Source of the DNA: CG1-02-33-12 sp964403775
GTDB taxonomy: Archaea; Nanobdellota; Nanobdellia; Woesearchaeales; CG1-02-33-12
Reading direction: 5' to 3'
NCBI GenBank assembly: GCA_964403775.1
Contig: CAYOHL010000024.1
Location: forward strand, 1 to 12,983
DNA length: 12,983 nt
Positions 5,532 to 12,560 of this stretch are shown here, in pieces. Below the pieces are notes generated by a model that was not told where the DNA came from, made no database searches, and worked only from the letters and a program-made list of their open reading frames with translations. Positions within the stretch are counted from its first letter, which is position 1; every line of letters starts with the position of its first letter. Both the position numbers and the translations under genes were made by a program.

Positions 5532-8057
5532 ATGCTAACAGACAAAGAGGCAAAAAGGATATTTAAGGAAAAGGCAAGCAGAGAGCCAGATAAATATTAT
5601 GCCACTTCTGTGTTAAGGCAGGAGGGTTTTATAAGGGAAAAGTGCATTCATTGCAAAAAATTCTTCTGGACAACAAAGCCTAAAAAAGAATGCGATGACC
5701 CGGCATGCTCAGGCGGCTTTAGGTTTATTGGCAATACTCCTGTAAAAGAAAGCATGAGCTATATTGAGACATGGAAGAAATTCTCCTCTTTGTTTAAAAA
5801 AATTGGGTATACCCCTATAAAAAGATACCCGGTTGTTGCAAGATGGAGGCCGGATGTTTATTGGGTCGGTGCTTCAATTTATGATTTCCAGCCATATGTT
5901 GTCAGTGGCGAAGTAAAGCCGCCTGCAAACCCTTTGGTTGTTCCTCAAATATGTTTAAGGTTTAATGATGTTGATAATGTTGGCATAACAGGGGCGCATT
6001 ATACAGGCTTTGTAATGGTTGGCCAGCATGCATTCCAGCCACCTGAAAAATACGACCAGGACCAGTACTTTAGGGATATTCACTCCTGGCTTAAAAAAGG
6101 CCTTGGTATAAAAAACAATGAGATAACTTTTCATGAGGATGCATGGGCTGGCGGCGGAAATTTCGGCCCCTGCATGGAGTTTTTTTCCCGCGGCCTAGAG
6201 CTTGGAAACCAGGTTTACATGCTTTTTGAGCAGACGCCAAGCTCATACAGGGAGCTTAATATAAAGGTGCTTGACATGGGCATGGGCCTTGAAAGGAATG
6301 CGTGGTTTAGCAATGGGACAAGCACAAGCTATGAAACAGTATTTCCAACTGTTGTAAAAAAGCTCTGTAACATTACAGGAGTAAAGACTGACTCTGACTT
6401 AATGAAAAGATTCTTGCCTTATGCATCTTATTTAAATGTCGATGAAGCTGAAGATATAGACAAGGCATGGCTTTATGTTGCATCAAAGATAAAAGCAGAT
6501 GTAAAGGAGCTAAAGCAAAAGATAATCCCCCTCTCGGCCCTTTACTCAATAGCAGAGCACTCAAGGTCATTGTTATTTGCGCTTTCAGACGGTGCACTGC
6601 CTTCTAACATTGGAGGCGGCTATAACCTGAGGGTTATTTTAAGGAGGGCATTATCTTTTATTGATAAATATGAGTGGGATATATCCTTAAGTGAGGTTTG
6701 TAATGGGCATGCCAGCTATTTAAGGCCGCTGTTTCCAGAGCTTTCAGAAAACCTTGATGCAATTGCCAAGATAATTGATGTTGAAAGGCAGAAATACAAC
6801 TCAACAAAGCAAAAATCAAGGCAGATGATTGGAAAGCTGATTAAGGAAAAAATATCCAAAGACAGGCTGTTACAGCTGTATGACAGCCATGGAATTGACC
6901 CTAATATGATAAGGGAGGAGGCCCTGAAGCTTGGAAAATCAGTCGAGATTCCAAAGAACTTCTATGCAGAAGTCTCTGAGCTCCACAGCAGGGAGAAAAA
7001 AGAAGCTTTTGAGGAAAGGGAAAAGCTTGACTTAAATGGTTTAAACGAAACAAAAGCACTTTATTATGATGATTACAAAAAACATAGTTTTAAGGCAGGG
7101 GTTTTGAAAATAATCAAAAACAATGTTGTTTTGGACCAGACCATATTTTATCCTAGTTCTGGTGGCCAGGATCATGACACAGGCAGCATAAATAACCAGA
7201 ATGTTGTTGATGTTTTTAAGCAGGGCAATATCATTGTTCATGTTCTTGACAATAAACCAAGGTTTAAGGAAAAAGATGGGGTTGAAGGGGCAATAGACCT
7301 TGACAAAAGGCTGCAGCTAACACAGCACCATACTGCCACCCACATAATAAATGCAGCTGCAAGAAAAATTCTGGGTCCACATATAAACCAGGCAGGTGCA
7401 AAAAAAACCACTGAAAAGGCCCATCTTGATGTTACACACTACCAGAGCATTACAAATGAGGAGCTTGAAAGGATTGAAAAGCTTGCAAATAAGATAGTTA
7501 ATGATAAAATCCCTGTTTATCTAAGTTTCATGCCAAGAAATGATGCTGAGAAGAAATACGGAATGAACATCTACCAGGGCGGAGCTGTTCCTGGAAAAAG
7601 CATAAGGATTGTTGAAATTAAAAACATAGATGTTCAGGCATGCGGTGGAACTCATCTGAAAAACACATCAGATGTTGAAAAAATAAAGATATTAAGAGCT
7701 GTAAAAATCCAGGATGGCGTTGTAAGAATTGAGTTTGTTGCAGGCGGGAGGGCTAAAGAAGAAATTGACAAAACAAAGGGGACATTGGATAAACTTTCAA
7801 GGATTTTGAATGTTGATGAAGCTCAGATTCCTGCAAGAGTAGAGGAACTATTCACCAAATGGAAGAAAGCAAGAAAGGCCATAAAAAAAGCAAAGCAAAT
7901 CTCCAAAAAAGAGCTTGAGCTAAAATCAACGCAAAGGTTTGGGGGGGATATTCTGGCAAAAACAGCTGAAATACTAAAAACCCAGCCAGAGCATCTTGTA
8001 AAAACAGTAAAGAGGTTCATGGATGAATTAGAGTCTTTTAGGAAGAAGGTTAACTAG
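5532..8057 (+). CDS. alaS: Alanyl-tRNA synthetase, archaeal type, lacking the C-Ala domain
   Basis: Attaches alanine to tRNA-Ala and edits mischarged Ser/Gly-tRNA-Ala in the cytoplasm. The N-terminal Cys-rich segment (about residues 36-60, CIHC ... CDDPAC) is characteristic of archaeal AlaRS. Class II core elements include GGGNFGPCMEFF and the motif 3 signature MGMGLER near residue 250. The editing domain carries the zinc site H600-x3-H604 (in QHHTATHI) and C704-x3-H708 (CGGTH), both intact. After VRIEFVAGGRA (about 735-745) the usual archaeal protein continues with a coiled coil and a glycine-rich C-Ala domain; here the protein stops at 841 aa with only helical sequence. Two similar helical units (752-784 and 808-840) replace it. 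Archaeal AlaRS is usually about 900 aa. The TAG stop precedes a T-rich gap facing the convergent Nre gene. Confidence 0.97.
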   Translation: MLTDKEAKRIFKEKASREPDKYYATSVLRQEGFIREKCIHCKKFFWTTKPKKECDDPACSGGFRFIGNTPVKESMSYIETWKKFSSLFKKIGYTPIKRYPVVARWRPDVYWVGASIYDFQPYVVSGEVKPPANPLVVPQICLRFNDVDNVGITGAHYTGFVMVGQHAFQPPEKYDQDQYFRDIHSWLKKGLGIKNNEITFHEDAWAGGGNFGPCMEFFSRGLELGNQVYMLFEQTPSSYRELNIKVLDMGMGLERNAWFSNGTSTSYETVFPTVVKKLCNITGVKTDSDLMKRFLPYASYLNVDEAEDIDKAWLYVASKIKADVKELKQKIIPLSALYSIAEHSRSLLFALSDGALPSNIGGGYNLRVILRRALSFIDKYEWDISLSEVCNGHASYLRPLFPELSENLDAIAKIIDVERQKYNSTKQKSRQMIGKLIKEKISKDRLLQLYDSHGIDPNMIREEALKLGKSVEIPKNFYAEVSELHSREKKEAFEEREKLDLNGLNETKALYYDDYKKHSFKAGVLKIIKNNVVLDQTIFYPSSGGQDHDTGSINNQNVVDVFKQGNIIVHVLDNKPRFKEKDGVEGAIDLDKRLQLTQHHTATHIINAAARKILGPHINQAGAKKTTEKAHLDVTHYQSITNEELERIEKLANKIVNDKIPVYLSFMPRNDAEKKYGMNIYQGGAVPGKSIRIVEIKNIDVQACGGTHLKNTSDVEKIKILRAVKIQDGVVRIEFVAGGRAKEEIDKTKGTLDKLSRILNVDEAQIPARVEELFTKWKKARKAIKKAKQISKKELELKSTQRFGGDILAKTAEILKTQPEHLVKTVKRFMDELESFRKKVN

Positions 8058-8077
8058 TTCTTATTAATTGCCATAAA

Positions 8078-8090
8078 TTTTTTATCTTTT
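8078..8090 (+). terminator. T-rich terminator candidate after alaS
   Basis: A T-rich run, ATTTTTTATCTTTT, starts about 20 bp after the alaS stop. Archaeal RNA polymerase commonly terminates on such tracts without a hairpin. No stem is visible directly before it. Confidence 0.4.
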
Positions 8091-8093
8091 GAG

Positions 8094-8150
8094 TATTTGT
8101 TGATAATCAACATTTAAGATTCATTTATTAATATTTGTTGATAATCAACA
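8094..8150. repeat. Two 19-nt direct repeats, each containing a palindrome
   Basis: TATTTGTTGATAATCAACA occurs at 8094-8112 and 8132-8150, exactly 38 nt apart start to start, with a 19-nt AT-rich spacer. Each copy contains the 15-nt palindrome TGTTGAT-A-ATCAACA (8098-8112 and 8136-8150); the second extends to 17 nt. They lie between convergent alaS and the Nre gene, 3 nt from the latter's stop codon. They resemble a pair of dimer-binding sites more than a terminator. Confidence 0.8.
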
Positions 8151-8153
8151 ATT

Positions 8154-9383
8154 TTATTTAATGAATTTGTTTAGTTTAGTTTGGTGCTTTATGTTCCTGA
8201 GGATTATGCTGTTTTTTAGAATATTATTAACATCATAGCCGAATTTCTTTTTTACTAGAACCGAAGCATAGTTTAACATCAGCTCTTTTGAGGCAAACTC
8301 AATTGGCCTGCTCTTCATTGTTTTTCTTACTGCCTCCCTCACTACCCAGACACCCAAGGGAACAGCATATTCCCCTGTTATAAACCTCAATGCCAGAACA
8401 GATGACTGTTTTTTCATTTTCTCAAGCTTTTCAGCTATTGAGAGCCGTGCAGCATAATACCCTCCTACGCAGTTTTCAGCATAGGTTTTTCTTCCATGAT
8501 ACGGCTCATAGTCAGTTGTGTAATTTATACTATCCTCAATATTCCAGCTTGTCTTTGGCATATAAGCCTCAAACAATTCATAGCTCCATGGCTCTGGAAA
8601 TAATAAGATTAAGTAATAATTACCAAGGTAAGAGCCAAAAAAGGCAAGATAATCTGCCTGCCTGCAATCCTTAATCTTTGCTATCAGCTCTTTTGCAATC
8701 ATGTCATCTGTTGCAGTTATGCTCCATCTTGTCGGAACCAGCTTTCTATTTTTTTTAAGCCCGAGATTTCCAACACTCAATAGTTTTGTAAGAAAGTTCT
8801 CATCAAAACTCTTTTTATGGAGGTATAAAATTGCATTTCTTGCCTTAAGGTCAGTGTCATCAACAACCTTTTCAACATAATGCGATATTTTTGGGTTTGA
8901 TGTTATTCTTGCATTTTTTAGCTTTGCATTCGGGCCCATTGGGGCATTGTATGAATCAACCTTTAGCTTGAATCTTGGCTTTTCATCTAATGACAGCTCA
9001 ACATCAACTGGCTTTGAGGCCATTCCAACCTCTTTGCTTATATCCAAAAACCTGTTTTGATTCTTTATTTGTATCTTGAATCTTGAGTTTATTAATGATG
9101 ATCTCAAATCAACTATTTTTGGTATCTTAAAATTATGCTCTGCCCAATAGCTCGGAGCATCATAAAGCTCTGGCTCTTCATCAAGCCTTGCAGGGCTTAG
9201 TATTCCAACATTAACATTCGGGTAGCCATAATGGCCAACAAATGGGGCAGGGCTTGAGCTAGAGAAATCAGTTTTTTCAAGCATCTTCTCAATTTTAAAG
9301 ATTGCCTGGCTTTTTGCATAAATAGGGCAGAAGCTTCTTCCGCAAAAGCCTCTTCCTTTGCATTTAAGGCATAATGGCTGCAT
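8154..9383 (-). CDS. Nre-family DNA repair protein with PIP-box-like C-terminus
   Basis: Archaeal Nre family (NreA/NreB), linked in other archaea to DNA damage tolerance through PCNA. The N-terminus has four cysteines, C5, C8, C14 and C19, in CLKCKGRGFCGRSFC, a zinc-binding module typical of the family. APFVGHYGYPNVNVG (about residues 46-60) and the segment around DYEPYHGRKTYAENCVGGYYAARL are family hallmarks. The last residues are Q401-T-K-L404-N-K-F407-I408-K, which fits the QxxLxxF-aromatic/hydrophobic pattern of a PCNA-interacting peptide, with Ile in place of the second aromatic. Length (409 aa) is normal. The start at 9383 is supported by a TATA box 27 bp upstream on the minus strand. 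It is divergent from tRNA-Gln and convergent with alaS, so it is probably monocistronic. Confidence 0.92.
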   Translation of the reverse strand: MQPLCLKCKGRGFCGRSFCPIYAKSQAIFKIEKMLEKTDFSSSSPAPFVGHYGYPNVNVGILSPARLDEEPELYDAPSYWAEHNFKIPKIVDLRSSLINSRFKIQIKNQNRFLDISKEVGMASKPVDVELSLDEKPRFKLKVDSYNAPMGPNAKLKNARITSNPKISHYVEKVVDDTDLKARNAILYLHKKSFDENFLTKLLSVGNLGLKKNRKLVPTRWSITATDDMIAKELIAKIKDCRQADYLAFFGSYLGNYYLILLFPEPWSYELFEAYMPKTSWNIEDSINYTTDYEPYHGRKTYAENCVGGYYAARLSIAEKLEKMKKQSSVLALRFITGEYAVPLGVWVVREAVRKTMKSRPIEFASKELMLNYASVLVKKKFGYDVNNILKNSIILRNIKHQTKLNKFIK

Positions 9384-9406
9384 AATGTTTTAGAAATAAA
9401 CAAATG

Positions 9407-9413
9407 ATTTAAA
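9407..9413 (-). promoter_or_regulatory. TATA box of the Nre gene
   Basis: On the minus strand, TTTAAAT follows the BRE-like GAAAGC (9414-9419) and is centred 27 bp upstream of the start codon, again indicating a leaderless mRNA. Confidence 0.6.
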
Positions 9414-9429
9414 GCTTTCGAATAAAAAG

Positions 9430-9438
9430 TTTTATAAA
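9430..9438 (+). promoter_or_regulatory. TATA box of tRNA-Gln
   Basis: TTTTATAAA preceded by AAAAAG, centred 29 bp upstream of the first base of the mature tRNA. Initiation would fall just before the tRNA. Confidence 0.6.
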
Positions 9439-9462
9439 CAAAATACAGTTCTTTTTGAGCAT

Positions 9463-9577
9463 AGCCCTGTGGTGTAGCGGCCAATCATTCAGGCCTTTGG
9501 CAGCGTGAATCTGAGATTCACTGGGTTTTCTTTGCTGGAGACAGCCTGAGACCGCGGTTCGAATCCGCGCAGGGCTA
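9463..9577 (+). tRNA. tRNA-Gln(TTG) with a 42-nt intron at 37/38
   Basis: Acceptor stem AGCCCTG (9463-9469) pairs with CAGGGCT (9570-9576); discriminator is A9577 and CCA is not encoded. The anticodon stem CAGGC (9490-9494) pairs with GCCTG (9544-9548). The loop CTTTGG plus A9543 carries anticodon TTG (9497-9499), reading Gln CAA. The T-stem CGCGG (9553-9557) pairs with CCGCG (9565-9569) around loop TTCGAAT. Removing 9501-9542 gives a 73-nt tRNA. The D-arm GTGT...TCAT (9472-9488) is acceptable with a 13-22 mismatch. Confidence 0.93.
9501..9542 (+). other. tRNA-Gln intron with relaxed BHB motif
   Basis: The central helix CTTT (9495-9498) pairs with GGAG (9537-9540) through two G-U pairs. The bulges are GGC (9499-9501) and ACA (9541-9543). 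The intron helix AGCG (9502-9505) pairs with TGCT (9533-9536). Cleavage after the second bulge base gives the mature anticodon loop. A 7-bp hairpin GTGAATC/GATTCAC (9505-9521) lies inside and competes for G9505. Confidence 0.85.
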
Positions 9578-9589
9578 ATCTACGAAAGT

Positions 9590-9598
9590 TTTTTAAAT
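9590..9598 (+). promoter_or_regulatory. Probable TATA box of the rps15 operon
   Basis: TTTTTTAAA preceded by GAAAG. Initiation about 26 bp downstream would give a 5' leader of roughly 70 nt before the rps15 ATG. The T-runs at 9590-9595 and 9607-9618 may also terminate tRNA-Gln transcripts. Confidence 0.45.
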
Positions 9599-9655
9599 GA
9601 AGCTTGTTTTCTTTTTTGCATCAAGAGATAATCTGGTTAAGGCTAGGTTATGCTG

Positions 9656-9689
9656 GAGACAAGATTCTTTTTCTTGGTCTCTTAGGAGG
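9656..9689 (+). promoter_or_regulatory. Leader hairpin and strong Shine-Dalgarno of rps15
   Basis: GAGAC (9656-9660) pairs with GTCTC (9677-9681), and AAGA (9661-9664) with TCTT (9672-9675), leaving G9676 bulged: a 9-bp stem with a 7-nt T-rich loop. Three bases later comes the Shine-Dalgarno GGAGG (9685-9689), five bases before the ATG. This is the only clear Shine-Dalgarno seen upstream of a CDS in the window. Its position would let a ligand-stabilised hairpin affect ribosome access. Confidence 0.55.
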
Positions 9690-9694
9690 AAAAA

Positions 9695-10150
9695 ATGGCA
9701 AGAATGTATTCAGGAAGCAAAGGGAAGTCCGGTTCAACAAAGCCATCAAAAATAACAAGGTTGAGCTGGGTAAGATACAAGCCCAATGAGATAGAGCTGC
9801 TGGTAGCAAAATTCGCAAAAGAGGGAAAAACACCAAGCCAGATTGGATTGTTTTTAAGAGATGTTTACGGCATACCCAATATAAAACAGGTTATTGGAAA
9901 GAATGTAACAACAATACTAAAAGAAAAAAACATTCTGTCAAAGATACCAGAAGACTTAATGGCCTTGATAAAAAAAAGCATTACACTAAAAAAGCATCTG
10001 GAATTAAACAGGCATGATGTTCCTGCAAAGAGAGGGCTTGAGCTGACAGAGTCTAAAATAAGGAAGCTAGTTAAATATTACAAAAAAACAAAAAAGCTTG
10101 AGAAAGACTGGAAGTATGACCCTGATAAGATAAAGATTCTTATAGAGTAA
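9695..10150 (+). CDS. rps15: Small ribosomal subunit protein uS15 (archaeal S15)
   Basis: Binds the central domain of 16S rRNA early in 30S assembly. The 151-aa protein has the archaeal/eukaryotic N-terminal extension (MARMYSGSKGKSGS... then WVRYKPNEIELLVAKFAKEG) that bacterial S15 lacks. It is followed by the four-helix S15 core, which includes LKKHLELNRHD (about residues 98-108) and the RGL...KIRKLVKYYKKT helix. A GGAGG Shine-Dalgarno five bases upstream fixes the ATG at 9695, giving the standard family N-terminus MARM(Y/H). The next gene starts at the base after its TAA stop, so the two are an operon, a conserved archaeal pairing of S15 with a RecJ-like nuclease. Confidence 0.97.
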   Translation: MARMYSGSKGKSGSTKPSKITRLSWVRYKPNEIELLVAKFAKEGKTPSQIGLFLRDVYGIPNIKQVIGKNVTTILKEKNILSKIPEDLMALIKKSITLKKHLELNRHDVPAKRGLELTESKIRKLVKYYKKTKKLEKDWKYDPDKIKILIE

Positions 10151-11581
10151 GTGGTAAAATTGGATAAATATGAAAGATTCAAAGATTCTGTAAAGCAGGC
10201 AGCTGAAAGATTCAGGAAACTAGACAAAAAAGAGAAGATAAGGATTATCTCTCATCTTGATTCTGATGGCATTAGTGCCTGCTCTATATTGATTAATGCC
10301 CTGAACCTTGAGAACAGAAAATATTCTGTTTCAATTGTCCAGCAGCTTAACAAAAGCATTATATCAGAGATTTCAAAGGAAAACTACAACTGTTTTTTCT
10401 TTACTGACATTGGTTCTGGAAAATTAAGTGACATAAAGAGCTTGCTTGCCAATAAAAAGGTTTTTGTTCTTGACCACCATAAGCCAGAGAATGTTGATAT
10501 TCATGATAACATCATCCATGTTAATCCTCACCTTTTTGGAGTTAATGGAACAAATGAGATATCAGGGGCAGGAGTTGTTTACTTCTTTGCAAAATATTTA
10601 GACAATAAAAATGAGGACATGGCTCATATTGCGGTTGTTGGCGCAATAGGCGATGTACAGGAAAACAATGGCTTTTCAAGGCTTAACAATGAGATTCTTG
10701 AGACAGCCAAGGCAAGGGGAAAGATAAAGGTGGTAAAGGGATTAAGGGTTTTTGGTGCACAGACAAAGCCATTACATAAAATACTGCAATATTGCACAGA
10801 CCCTTATATACCAAATGTAACTGGGTCTGAGAGCAATGCAATCCAGTTTTTGCATCAGCTTGGAATAGACCCAAAAAATGGAAAGGAATGGAAAAAGCTT
10901 GTTCAGCTTACAGAGGATGAGATTAAAAAATTGTCTGCCGGCATCATAATGAAAAGAGTTGATGAGAAAAAGCCAGAGGATATTTTCAGCTATGTTTATA
11001 TCTTATGCGATGAAGAAAAAGAATCCCCTTTAAGGGATGCAAAGGAATTCTCAACATTGCTTAATGCATGCGGAAGGCTTAACAAATCATCTCTTGGAAT
11101 AGGGGCTTGCCTGAATGATGAAAAAATAAAGAAAAAGGCAATAAATAATCTCCTAGGGTATAAGAGGGAGATTGTCAAGACAATGAGATGGTATGAAGAA
11201 AACAAAGGTTCCGAGGATATAATCAAGAAAGAGGGCATGATCATAATAAACGCAAAAGACAATGTAATGGCTACAATGATAGGAACCCTTGCATCAATTA
11301 TTTCATCCTCAAATGGCTTTGACAAAACTACCTTTGTAATGTCAATGGCCCGCCTGTTAAATGGAAAGACAAAAGTCAGTTTGAGAATATCCAACAGGAA
11401 AGCAGGTATTGATTTGTTTAAGATAATCTCAGATATTGCTGAAAAGGTTGGTGGCGAGGCAGGAGGCCATTTAAGTGCAGCAGGAGCAGTGATACCCACT
11501 GACATGGAAAAAGAGTTTATTGAAGAGGCTGAAAATAGTTTCGCTAAAATCCGCCAGGAGATTGTTAAGATTATTCCCTGA
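10151..11581 (+). CDS. RecJ-like DHH-family single-strand nuclease (GAN/RecJ type)
   Basis: DHH-superfamily phosphoesterase related to bacterial RecJ and archaeal GAN, the GINS-associated nuclease. Motif I is HLDSDG (35-40), motif II is TDIGSG with D86, motif III is D108-H-H110 and motif IV is GAIGDVQ with D168. Together these supply the two-metal site. The C-terminal DHHA1 domain carries GGEAGGH (about 434-440) followed by LSAAGA. Length (476 aa) suits archaeal RecJ-like proteins. The start is GTG immediately after the rps15 stop with zero spacing and no strong Shine-Dalgarno, so translation is probably coupled. Likely roles are trimming single strands in replication or repair, or RNA turnover; substrate choice cannot be read here. 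The last 11 bp overlap the convergent regulator gene. Confidence 0.94.
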   Translation: MVKLDKYERFKDSVKQAAERFRKLDKKEKIRIISHLDSDGISACSILINALNLENRKYSVSIVQQLNKSIISEISKENYNCFFFTDIGSGKLSDIKSLLANKKVFVLDHHKPENVDIHDNIIHVNPHLFGVNGTNEISGAGVVYFFAKYLDNKNEDMAHIAVVGAIGDVQENNGFSRLNNEILETAKARGKIKVVKGLRVFGAQTKPLHKILQYCTDPYIPNVTGSESNAIQFLHQLGIDPKNGKEWKKLVQLTEDEIKKLSAGIIMKRVDEKKPEDIFSYVYILCDEEKESPLRDAKEFSTLLNACGRLNKSSLGIGACLNDEKIKKKAINNLLGYKREIVKTMRWYEENKGSEDIIKKEGMIIINAKDNVMATMIGTLASIISSSNGFDKTTFVMSMARLLNGKTKVSLRISNRKAGIDLFKIISDIAEKVGGEAGGHLSAAGAVIPTDMEKEFIEEAENSFAKIRQEIVKIIP

Positions 11582-12488
11582 ATTCAACATCATCAATAAT
11601 TCCGTCAGAGTTAAGGTCTATTCCCTCAACAACCCTTGCCTTTATGTTTTTGTTGTGTATGTTGCCCTTTGCTATTTCCTTGAAATATTTCAGGAATGCT
11701 ATTATTGCAGCCCTTGTTCCTGAATACCTTCTTCCAGCAACAAGCAGTATGTTTTTTTCTTTATTATACGGGTTCTTGAAGCTGACTATAAGGCCTGTTT
11801 CATCTGTTGGGTAAATGTTTTTTGATATATTTGATTTTACAGCCCAGTGGTTGTTTTTGTCAAAGAATATCGGCATTTTTTCATTAATTTCTTTGGTTAT
11901 GTTGTTTACCACTGGGCCGCCTAAAAGTATGAGGTTGTTTTTAAGCTCTTCCTGCCTTGCTTCTGTGTCAAGCCTTACATTTAAGTCTGGGACATAGTTG
12001 AGAAAAGTCCCTAAAAATAATGCAAGATCTATCCCATAATAGCCGTCCCTTGACCTGGCTTTCTCAGGACCATGAGGGTCAGGAGAGCCAACTATTATCA
12101 TTGCATCCAGCTGCCCGTTTTTTATGAAGGGCTCCAGGAATTCTGAGCTGCTTCTCGGCATTATCTTCTGTGTTTCCTCAAATTCCTTTAGTCTGATTAT
12201 TAGAGCAGGCTTGTCAAGAGAGTAATATTTTGCAACAGCTCCCTGTTTTATTTCTTTTTTATTGACTTTTATTACTCCTGATTTCTCAAGATTCTTAATA
12301 TGGTAGTATATTTTCTGCTCATGCACTTTAAGCTCTTTTGCAAGCTCTATTGGATACATCGGTTTTTTTACCAATAATTTAAGGATTTTTAATGCCAAGT
12401 CAGAACTAATGTTTTTTGCCTCTTTTGCTGTTATTTCCTTTACAGGCAGTGATAGTATCTGGTTTTTCTCTTTTTTTACAACAAACAT
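11571..12488 (-). CDS. wHTH protein fused to an S-layer-like domain with terminal EF-hand loop
   Basis: Probable cytoplasmic transcription regulator of unusual architecture (305 aa). Residues 28-92 form an ArsR-like winged helix: SDLALKILKLLVKKP, then IELAKELKVHEQKIYYHIKNLEKSG as helix-turn-helix, then wing and KYYSLD. Residues about 128-270 resemble the S-layer outer-domain fold seen in archaeal S-layer proteins: IIVGSPDPHGPEKARSRDG (132-149), GIDLALFLG, NLILLGGPVVN (185-195), and ILLVAGRRYSGTRAA (247-261). The last residues, D291-L-N-S-D-G-I-I-D-D-V-E302, match a 12-residue EF-hand calcium loop with Glu at position 12. No signal peptide or membrane helix is seen. The S-layer-like assignment rests on motif memory and is moderate. 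Its promoter shares a palindromic motif with the next upstream regulator gene. Confidence 0.82.
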   Translation of the reverse strand: MFVVKKEKNQILSLPVKEITAKEAKNISSDLALKILKLLVKKPMYPIELAKELKVHEQKIYYHIKNLEKSGVIKVNKKEIKQGAVAKYYSLDKPALIIRLKEFEETQKIMPRSSSEFLEPFIKNGQLDAMIIVGSPDPHGPEKARSRDGYYGIDLALFLGTFLNYVPDLNVRLDTEARQEELKNNLILLGGPVVNNITKEINEKMPIFFDKNNHWAVKSNISKNIYPTDETGLIVSFKNPYNKEKNILLVAGRRYSGTRAAIIAFLKYFKEIAKGNIHNKNIKARVVEGIDLNSDGIIDDVEFRE

Positions 12489-12510
12489 TTTTCTATTAAA
12501 AATAATTTTT

Positions 12511-12524
12511 TAATACTATTATAG
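12511..12524 (-). promoter_or_regulatory. TATA-like element with palindrome CTATTATAG
   Basis: About 26 bp upstream of the start at 12488, the minus strand has GTATTAAAA-type sequence. Adjoining it is the palindrome CTATTATAG (12516-12524), which recurs in expanded form upstream of the 89-aa regulator. Confidence 0.4.
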
Positions 12525-12560
12525 AAAATATTGTAGCTTATATTTAAGCTTTGCTAAAAA

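Noticed and set aside
8094..8150. Two repeats with an equal-length spacer as a minimal CRISPR
   Set aside because: Repeats are 19 nt, the spacer is 19 nt and AT-rich like its surroundings, only two copies exist, and there are no cas genes.
8390..8674. 94-aa plus-strand frame inside the Nre gene
   Set aside because: Antisense shadow of a conserved gene, with no ribosome binding site or TATA box.
9197..9484. 95-aa minus-strand frame spanning the Nre start and the tRNA-Gln 5' end
   Set aside because: It overlaps the Nre N-terminus in another frame and runs into a tRNA; no recognisable protein features.
9604..9789. 61-aa frame overlapping the rps15 start
   Set aside because: It runs through the rps15 leader and Shine-Dalgarno into the S15 coding region in another frame; base-level evidence for S15 is far stronger.
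10996..11505. 169-aa open frame on the minus strand
   Set aside because: Lies entirely antisense to the well-supported RecJ-like gene, is hydrophobic and repetitive in the way shadow frames are, and has no promoter or family motif.
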